From NCBI GenBank assembly GCA_946807835.1, contig CAMPEX010000001.1, positions 2,743,001 through 2,807,000 on the forward strand: a stretch of DNA of 64,000 nucleotides, read 5' to 3'. The translations under genes were made by a program, and so were the position numbers. The stretch's first letter is position 1. Each line of letters begins with the position of its first letter. Of this stretch, positions 58,501-64,000 are shown piece by piece. This DNA comes from Ailanthus altissimus (lineage: Eukaryota; Streptophyta; Magnoliopsida; Sapindales; Simaroubaceae). The notes under the pieces were generated by a model. It did not search any database and was not told where the DNA came from. It saw only the letters and a list, made by a program, of their open reading frames with translations.

Positions 58501-59954
58501 ACAACATCACACCAAACTTCATCTTTATAGTTTTTTCCAATAGAAAAAGATACTAGGCAACGTTGATTTACCTTAATTTCATTTCCCTTTTTGAGCCAAG
58601 AAAGCTTGTATAGTTGAGGATGCATCACTGTCTTTAGGCCCAATCTTTCCACCATTTGTGCAGAAGCCACATTTTCAAAACTACCCCCATCAATTATGAC
58701 ATTACACACCTTGCCATGAGAAGTACACCTGGTATGAAAGATATTTTTTCGCAACCAATCTTCTTCTTCTTCTTCATAGGCAGCGCTTAAAACTTTGCGA
58801 AGGATGAGAGTTTCACCTTCATCCTCATAAGTTATATCATCATTCTCTTCCTCAGGCTCTGTATGGTTGTTCTCCATCTCTTCTTCGTCTTCATTTTCAA
58901 CAAGTGTCATAATCCTGCGATTTGGGCATTCAGAAGCAATATGTCCATATCCTTGGCATTTGAAACATTGGCGAGAATTGGTGTTGGAGGCATTGTTTTG
59001 CTTCTTTTGGTTATAGACACCATCATTCTTTGAAGAAGTTCTTGTAGTAGGTTTGGCAGTAGGAATAGACTTAGAGTTGGAAGTATTCCCTCGGTTAGAA
59101 AAACCTTCTCGTGTCAAGAATCGAGAATTGCCGCTGCGTGCTGTCTTTTGTTGATTCTCCACCTTAAGTGCAAGTCTACAAACATCTCCATAAGTCCAAT
59201 ATGGTTGTAATTGCACAATATTTGAAATCTCAGGTCTTAAACCCCCAAGATAACGTGCAATTGTCTGTTCTTCTTGTTCAACCATATCGCATTTCAGCAT
59301 GAGATGATCGAATTCTGCAGTGTAGTCTTCTACAGAAAGCTCCTTTTGACGAAAGTTGTGTAGTTTGAGAAAAATATCTTGTCGATAGTTGTCCGAAAGA
59401 TATTTCCTCTTAAGCTCTCGTTTCATCTTCTCCCAGGTCACGATCTTACTTCTACCTTCCCGTATCCTTTGTTTCCTCAGATTTTCCCACCATAAAGAAG
59501 CATACTTTTTAAGTTTTATGGCAACTACTTTCACCTTTTGATTTTCTGGAACATCTTGATAATCAAAAATTCTTTCTATGGTGTTCAACCAATCCACAAA
59601 CTCATCTGGGTGCATTCTACCCTCAAAATCTGGTATTTCAACTTTTACATGGAAATCTCGACGATCATTTCTAAATGTCATATTTCTTATAACATTTGGA
59701 TGTATGGGAGAACTATCACCAGAAGAATGAGATTTAGCTTGATGAAAAGGATTTGTATTACCTTCATCATTGCTAGAAGAACCATTATCGAGATCTTCAT
59801 GTTGCACAGCTTTACCTCGATCTTCAAAATGTTCTAAACGTTGTTGAAGTTGCTGAATTTGTTGTCTCAATTCTTCAATTAGAGTGTCTCGTGTATCAGC
59901 TTGAGCTGCTGGTTGTTCTTCAATTGTTGGAACAAATCTACGACCTTTGGCCAT
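55533..59954 (-). CDS. Ty3/gypsy gag-pol polyprotein of B2, intact
   Basis: Single 1,473-codon frame starting MAKGRRF, 28 bases after the primer-binding site, which leaves almost no leader.

Domains in order:
- N-terminal Gln-rich coiled-coil-like stretch (residues 22-45)
- retrotransposon gag (about 100-290)
- CCHC knuckle C330, C333, H338, C343
- acidic linker 350-400
- protease D422 in IIDGGS
- reverse transcriptase with YFDD at 767-770
- RNase H with ECDAS (D915)
- integrase zinc finger (C1133, C1136) and core D1165, D1226, E1262 (35-residue spacing)
- GPF motif (ADGPFKVIKRIGENAYKI)

The last 19 or so residues lie in the 3' LTR. No chromodomain and no TRAKAK tail are visible. Role: virus-like particle formation, reverse transcription and integration of the element. 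Confidence 0.96.
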   Translation of the reverse strand: MAKGRRFVPTIEEQPAAQADTRDTLIEELRQQIQQLQQRLEHFEDRGKAVQHEDLDNGSSSNDEGNTNPFHQAKSHSSGDSSPIHPNVIRNMTFRNDRRDFHVKVEIPDFEGRMHPDEFVDWLNTIERIFDYQDVPENQKVKVVAIKLKKYASLWWENLRKQRIREGRSKIVTWEKMKRELKRKYLSDNYRQDIFLKLHNFRQKELSVEDYTAEFDHLMLKCDMVEQEEQTIARYLGGLRPEISNIVQLQPYWTYGDVCRLALKVENQQKTARSGNSRFLTREGFSNRGNTSNSKSIPTAKPTTRTSSKNDGVYNQKKQNNASNTNSRQCFKCQGYGHIASECPNRRIMTLVENEDEEEMENNHTEPEEENDDITYEDEGETLILRKVLSAAYEEEEEDWLRKNIFHTRCTSHGKVCNVIIDGGSFENVASAQMVERLGLKTVMHPQLYKLSWLKKGNEIKVNQRCLVSFSIGKNYKDEVWCDVVPMDACHLLLGRPWQYDRKIIHDGHKNTYSFVKDGVKVILGPSKMINVPKPFKGEGNNFLTLSECKREFLKVDEAFALVVFEENNDSPEPPFIMKKLLQEFHDVVPDEIPPGLPPMRDIQHGIDLIPGAVLPNKAAYRMSPKEHAKLQSQVNELLSKGLIEESKSPCAVPALLVPKKDGSFRMCVDSRAVNKITVDYRFPIPRLDDLLDQLYGACIFSKIDLRSGYHQIRMKPGDEWKTAFKTRDGLYEWKVMPFGLSNAPSTFMRLMNHVLKHYIGRFVVVYFDDILVYSKDEEQHLDHLHQVFNTLRKQKLYVNLKKCEFFSDCLIFLGYVVSKDGIKMDPSKVEAILNWPIPQTLHDVRSFHGLASFYRRFIKGFSSIMAPITECLKGDHFKWTNEAQSSFDIIKAKVTQAPILALPNFDKVFEVECDASNVGIGAVLSQEGKPIAFFSEKLSDSRKKYSTYDKEFYAICRALDHWSHYLLPKPFVLYSDHEALKFINSQHKLNRRHAHWVEFLQSFNFTIKHKSGVQNVVADALSRKYSLLSSMQVKVVGFEIVKELYKDDAYFGKIIEDCKHGSFQQFLLHDGYLFKGNRLCIPQCSLRESIIKESHDGGLGGHFGRDKTLALIQEKFYWPKMKMNIQRYVDRCKICHVAKSHGQNTGLYTPLPVPTTPWEDVSMDFVVGLPRTQRNKDSVMVVVDRFSKMAHFVPCNKTLDASHVADLYFQEIVKLHGIPKTIVSDRDTKFTSHFWRTLWRKLETQLNFSSSYHPQTDGQTEVTNRSLGNLLRCYVGKNIRQWDLILAQVEFAYNRTKGQSTGYSPFEIVYGQNPTSPLDLVPFSITHQFSADAEERVKNIKKLHEEVRKKILKQNEKYQSSANKHRKKMEFREGDLVWVHLRKERFPRGKFAKLKPRADGPFKVIKRIGENAYKIELPESYGVSNVFNVADLSSYKDDNEVDSRSSLFQPGEFDTGVSDHMELKIELNEFQG
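55594..55605 (-). promoter_or_regulatory. Polypurine tract of B2
   Basis: Minus-strand ACCAGGGGAGTT directly before the 3' LTR. Confidence 0.75.
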
Positions 59955-59982
59955 TGAAAGATAAAGCCAAAATTAACCAAAT

Positions 59983-59994
59983 GCTCTGATACCA
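59983..59994 (-). promoter_or_regulatory. Primer-binding site of B2
   Basis: Perfect minus-strand TGGTATCAGAGC, four bases inside the 5' LTR. Confidence 0.92.
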
Positions 59995-59998
59995 AAAC

Positions 59999-60779
59999 TG
60001 ATGCCGGCTCAAGTGTTTAGAAAAAAAGAACACCACAAGATTGGAAGAATGAAAACAAACACTCACTTTTATTAAAATAAACTCAAACACTGAATAAAGT
60101 AAAATTGGTACAAGCTCACCACTCAAGAGAATTACAATGGGATACAGAATAATTCACCACCCAAAGAACCCTACAAGAGATTCAGAACTCTCAAACTCAC
60201 CACTCTAAGGAATCCACCCAAGAGATACAGAGTTAAATGTAGAAACTCTCATAAGAGAACTCTTCCACATACAAGTAATTTAAAATTCACTCTCTGCCCT
60301 TCTCCTCTCATCCTTAGGTATTTATAGAGATTTCTTGGGAGGGCTACTGCAAAGCACTCATTACAACATTAAAACTTGGTGGTTGGGAGTTTACAAAAGA
60401 CAGCAATTAAGACTTACAACTACCCTTACACCAAAAGTCTACAAATACAGCAAATACAATGAATGAAGCATTAAATTCGAACATAATATGCTATAAAGTC
60501 TTGGATGGAGACAAAAGTCTTCAATTCTTGCAAGTTGTCAAGATTTGGCTCACCTAATAACTGTCTGACCTTCCTTTAGTTATTAGGATTCAACTTACTC
60601 TAGAAAACTTATATTCATGTGCTGTAAAAAGGATTTAGAACTAGACACATATAATTTTTGAGTAGTATGAAGATTACCCAGAAATTCCTTCCGAAACAGT
60701 ACCAGATAAATTCCAAATTTACCCTTGAAATTCATTTAGTTCTATTTTTAGCTCCATGTGATCAGACACTCCTGTGTCA
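59999..60779 (-). repeat. 5' LTR of B2
   Basis: 781 bases, no difference seen from 54813-55593. Supplies the promoter for leftward transcription. Confidence 0.96.
60317..60327 (-). promoter_or_regulatory. Probable TATA box in the B2 5' LTR
   Basis: Minus-strand CTATAAATACC. The corresponding block GGTATTTATAGAGA is kept in B1 and in similar form in C, G and I LTRs (ATTTATAGAGACC), suggesting selection on a core promoter. Confidence 0.6.
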
Positions 60780-60784
60780 GTACA

Positions 60785-60985
60785 CCATGTAATTGAACGA
60801 CTTTTTTAAAGAATAATTTAGCTACATGATGTGGATATGTTATCTTAAGACATGGAATAAAGTGTTCTATTTTGAAAAATTAATCCACCACCACAAATAC
60901 ATTATCATTTCCCTTCTATGTTCTTGGCAAACTAAGTACAAAGTCTATAGACACTATCTGTGTTTCTTTGAATTATGAAAAAATG
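60785..60985 (-). pseudogene. Integrase fragment P, right half
   Basis: Minus strand carries the integrase core start: remnants of FVLSLPRT, FVVVD.FFKIEHFIPC and LHGVP. It joins in register with 54719-54812 across B2, proving an insertion into an older pol gene. Stops are present. Confidence 0.72.
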
Positions 60986-61075
60986 ACTTCCTTAATTATT
61001 TGACTTTAACATTCTCTAGAAAACTTAGAATCGTGTTTTTAAAAGATGTTTTAAAAAGTAGACACAAATACTTGT
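60986..61075 (-). repeat. Fragment resembling a B-family LTR
   Basis: TTATTTGACTTTAACATTCT then CTAGAAAACTTAGAATCGTG and GTAGACACAAATACT match the interior of the B1 and B2 LTRs (for example 60580-60660). No termini; a small remnant. Confidence 0.5.
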
Positions 61076-62572
61076 TGGGTGTTGATTTATTAAAGGTACA
61101 TGTATATGGTATTATGTGTTTATCAACAAAATTTACATATCTCATACATATATATGCATAGCGGAAGCAAAAATGTTTTCAGTAAACACAATTATTACAT
61201 ATTAATCAAATTAATAATGAAATTGAGAATTAACCCTTGAAGTCTTTGGATCAAAATTGCTTGAAGTCCACCTAAAATGCAAACTTTGTCAATCCTAGTA
61301 AGCAACAAGGGTGTGATTGATTATCTAGAATGATAGCATGTTAATCCCGCAAATTATTTAACAAATTAAACCCAAGTTTTTTTATTTTCATTTGATTAAT
61401 ACTTAATCAATTGAATCAATCACTTATTTTTGTTTAATTGATTTTAAGCCTAATAAAAAGAAATTTTGATTTTAAATTCAACAATTGAATTCAAAATAAG
61501 AAAATAAATTTTATTTCTCTCTCTATTTTATTTTGATCGGCCAAACACATAGTAAAAATAACCTTAACTTATGAAATTTTGTTTCATTTTGCAAATATAT
61601 ACAAATGAATTCAATTTCATTTCATTTCACTTAATTTGAATTTACATTTAATTTAATTTAACTATAGTTAACATTTAACCCTAGTTAGGTTAGTTTAACT
61701 TAACCCTTAAGTTAAATAAATATTTAAATAATCTAACCCTAGTTAACTAACTTACCCATGGTTAGGTTAACCAATACTTAACCATTAAGTAAGGTTAACT
61801 TTAACTTAATCATATGGCTAACTTTTAACCATAGTTAAGTTAAATTATTTATTTAACTATTAAATAAATAAATATTTATTTTAATTATTTGGCAATTAAA
61901 TAATCATTAAGTCAAATTACATTTATGTCCTTACTATATTACCAAATTAACCTAAAGCAGGTCCTAATATTTAACCATATACTTTAGTTAACTTAACCTT
62001 AGTAAATTACTAGATTTTACTATATTGAACTATTTAATACGGTATGTTGCCAAAGTGCACAAAGAGTACATTTCATATTGGGACTCTTTAAGTCCACGCC
62101 CAGTTAATCAAATGAAACTATTCCATAAGTCTGTGATCGATGCCCTATGTACACATTACGGATATTATAAATCAACACGTTAGACCATATATGTTGAGGT
62201 TACTACATATTCGTATAATCCTTCCATCATTATATCCTGAATGGGCGGGATATAGATCATCACCGTCAAATTTCCATAAACTCATCCGTGAACTTATCTC
62301 CAGATTCGTATCTCAATGAACAATATACGCAAACACTTTTGCTATTTTGTTCAACCCTGTGAAAAACTCTTTTTCCGGGTGCATTGCTTACGGCCATAAG
62401 ACTTTATCATATATAATCTCAGAGCATCAGATATACAACCCAACTATGTAGCTAGCGGATCCCGTATCTATGCACACCGAACTCTATGAGCATCAGACCA
62501 TACCTAGCGACACGTAGCGGTTAGACCATAAACGGTCTCTGACATACGTAAAACCAAACTATAGTAGATCAC
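61076..62572. other. AT-rich non-coding segment
   Basis: No gene recognised. Holds a block rich in TTAACC/GGTTAA words (61640-62010) and a segment (62412-62572) shared with 52335-52515. It may be an LTR of an unrecognised element; possible start TGTTGGGTG at 61074. Confidence 0.45.
61640..62010. repeat. TAACC/GGTTA-rich low-complexity block
   Basis: Dozens of AACC..GGTT and TTAA words, including CCATGGTTAGGTTAACC-type near-palindromes. Similar words occur in M's LTR at 48420-48480, but no long alignment is visible. Confidence 0.6.
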
Positions 62573-63016
62573 TCACGCAAGACAAGCACTATTGGGTCGT
62601 GATTTCATTCACGAAGATGAAAGTTGTTGATATCGTTCAATAAAAACACAAATTGAAAATGGTAGAATACCAATTCAAAAGTAAAGTTTCTTAATACTTG
62701 ATTTCTGAAATTACAAAGTTTGAATGCTTTCCCTCTCATCTCTTATGTATTTATAGAGACCTATTAGGATTTCTGACATTTATTACAGCAATTAATGACA
62801 ACTTGCAACAACTAATTTCCAACTACTTCTAACAACTAAGACATTTAGAATGTCAGCGCTTATTACAACACAATTAATGAAAACTACCAACAACCACCAA
62901 TACTGAAGTTTTACTTCAAAAATAATTGTTAAACTATTAACCACACCAATAAATATAGTTGTAGGCTTTTGGAAGTTTCTCATCACATGGGCTGCTATGT
63001 TGTTGTTCCCCATCAT
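62573..63016 (-). repeat. 3' LTR of G2
   Basis: Ends GTTCCCCATCA, followed by a polypurine-type TTCTCCTCCACTTG. The left terminus is uncertain because G1 starts TAATGCAGGACAAG while here the text reads TCACGCAAGACAAG. Confidence 0.65.
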
Positions 63017-64000
63017 TCTCCTCCACTTGAAAAAAACTTGTCTTCAAGTGACAATATGGATTGCCTTCAAGCTGATAAGTGGAGATATCTACTATGTTGA
63101 AAGTTTTATATATGCCCATGTCATTGAGTAGGTCTATGATATATGCATAAAGATGTTATCCCAAATTGTATTAGGAATAGGTAAAGGCATGTAAAAACCT
63201 GTGTTTTGTGACTGCCCATTGCTCATTTGACGTTGGACACCTTTGCACAAACTTTCCTGTATCTCTTTTAAGTTGAGGCCAGTAGTAACATTCCTCCAAA
63301 CCAGCTGTGGTCTTGTCTATACTCACGTGGCCGTTCAAGTTGTTAGAATGCATTTCCCTTAGCAACTTGTCATGTAATGAGTTCCTTGGAATGCACAATC
63401 TACTCCCTTTGAAAACAATACCCATCTTGGACCAAATATTCACCTAAGTGCTATTTCATTAGGTACTTAGTCCATACATCACCAAAATCATCATCACTAT
63501 CATATATCTCCTTGTGTTGTTCAAAACCTGGAACTTCAATAGAAATGGTAACAAGTAGAATAGCGCGATGACTTATAGCGTCTGTTACTCTGTTAGTAAT
63601 TCCAGATTTATGAACAATGACATAATTGAATCTTTTAAGATAAGTTGCCCACATAGACAACATACGATCAACATGCTTTTGCCCTTAAAAGTGCTTGAAA
63701 GAATTGTGGTCGGAGTAGATAATGAATTCTTTAGGCAAAAGATATGTTTCCCACGTCTTTAGAGCACGGAACACAACATAGAGTTCTTGTTGATATTTTG
63801 ACCATTTCTGTCTTGCTTCACTTATCTTCTCGCTAAAGAATGCAATAGGCCTCCTTTCTTGTGAAAAATGGCTCCTATGCCAATTTCATTTGCATCACAT
63901 TCAATCTCAAAAGTTTTGGTAAAATTAGGCAGAGATAGAATAGGTGTTGTGGTCAATTCGAAGCTACAATCAGCAGCTTCTTCCTATTGAAATCATCATT
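63017..64000 (-). pseudogene. G2 pol: pol tail, integrase zinc finger, RNase H
   Basis: Minus strand:
- short pol tail 63017-63110
- a jump, so the integrase core is deleted, to the zinc finger 63171-63443 ([49 protein letters not shown]; the second Cys of the CxxC pair is changed)
- RNase H 63451-63663 (HKSGITNRVTDAIS), with more RNase H and RT connection to 64000 (ECDANEIGIG-like near 63885)

Frames are broken; not functional. Confidence 0.72.

Larger units (their letters stand above)
54813..60779 (-). mobile_element. Element B2: full-length, apparently very recent gypsy element
   Basis: 5,967 bp. LTRs 54813-55593 and 59999-60779 are each 781 bp and read as identical. Perfect TSD GTACA (54808-54812 and 60780-60784). 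Primer-binding site, polypurine tract and an uninterrupted 1,473-codon gag-pol are present. It split the integrase of older element P. All visible features fit an autonomous element that inserted very recently. Confidence 0.96.
62573..64000 (-). mobile_element. Element G2: gypsy element running off the right edge
   Basis: 3' LTR 62573-63016 and pol on the minus strand to the window end. The LTR matches G1's LTR (GTCGTGATTTCATTCACGAAGA.GAAAGTTGTT). The 5' part lies outside the window. Confidence 0.72.

Noticed and set aside
61670..61760. Telomere-like CCCTAG/CCCTTAA words
   Set aside because: They lack the regular plant CCCTAAA repeat; part of a broader TTAACC-rich low-complexity block.
1..64000. 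CRISPR array, phage or bacterial operon
   Set aside because: No spaced identical repeats of the right size, no bacterial gene organisation; primer-binding sites, TSDs and polyproteins are those of plant LTR retrotransposons.

Overview
The window is plant nuclear DNA built almost entirely from Ty3/gypsy LTR retrotransposons. I found no host gene, tRNA, rRNA or CRISPR array. Support for a plant: primer-binding sites match the plant initiator-Met tRNA (TGGTATCAGAGC), target-site duplications (TSDs) are 5 bp, one element has a chromodomain, and the DNA is AT-rich. I cannot name the species. The mix of chromovirus-type elements, deep nesting and solo LTRs suggests (peri)centromeric heterochromatin of a flowering plant. 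That is an inference; no satellite array is visible. Family letters A-P below are my own labels.

Left third, 1-23183: one nest. An old minus-strand element of family H (pieces at 470-1062, 1508-1970 and 21758-23183) was split by B1 (1971-21757). B1 was split by C1 (4323-9774), with A2 (9780-16824) abutting C1. C1's right LTR holds solo LTR D1 (7156-8867), which holds solo LTR E (7603-8459), and also solo LTR A1 (8909-9700). A2 holds solo LTR A3 (13029-13738). B1's right LTR holds the deleted element G1 (20132-21528). A solo LTR, G3 (1063-1507), sits in the H-family reverse transcriptase.

Middle, 23184-36590: debris of several gypsy elements. Element I (minus) contains solo LTRs C3 (23662-24389) and H2 (25585-26475). 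LTR H3 (27810-29390) contains solo LTR C4 (27881-28530). Then come integrase fragments J (minus) and K (plus), the plus-strand defective element A5 (31039-36482), and a short mosaic junction.

Right, 36591-64000: element M (plus, with chromodomain, 36591-50259) is split by A4 (38230-44361). A4 has 710-bp LTRs, TSD ATTGA and an uninterrupted 1,557-codon gag-pol. Next are a non-gypsy AT-rich stretch (50260-53200), the 5' part of a D-family element (53210-54718), and integrase fragment P. P is split by B2 (54813-60779), which has 781-bp LTRs that look identical, TSD GTACA and an intact 1,473-codon gag-pol. Then come a second AT-rich stretch and G2, which runs off the right edge.

The two intact elements encode everything for a retrotransposition cycle: gag (RNA packaging), protease, reverse transcriptase, RNase H and integrase, with LTR promoter, tRNA primer site and polypurine tract. 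The most notable shared property is that pol runs into the 3' LTR. In five LTR families (A, D, E, H, I) the LTR start encodes a C-terminal tail built around GP(I/V)TRA(K/R)AK. This resembles the architecture known for CRM-type centromeric chromoviruses, and solo LTRs have spread that tail cassette through the region.
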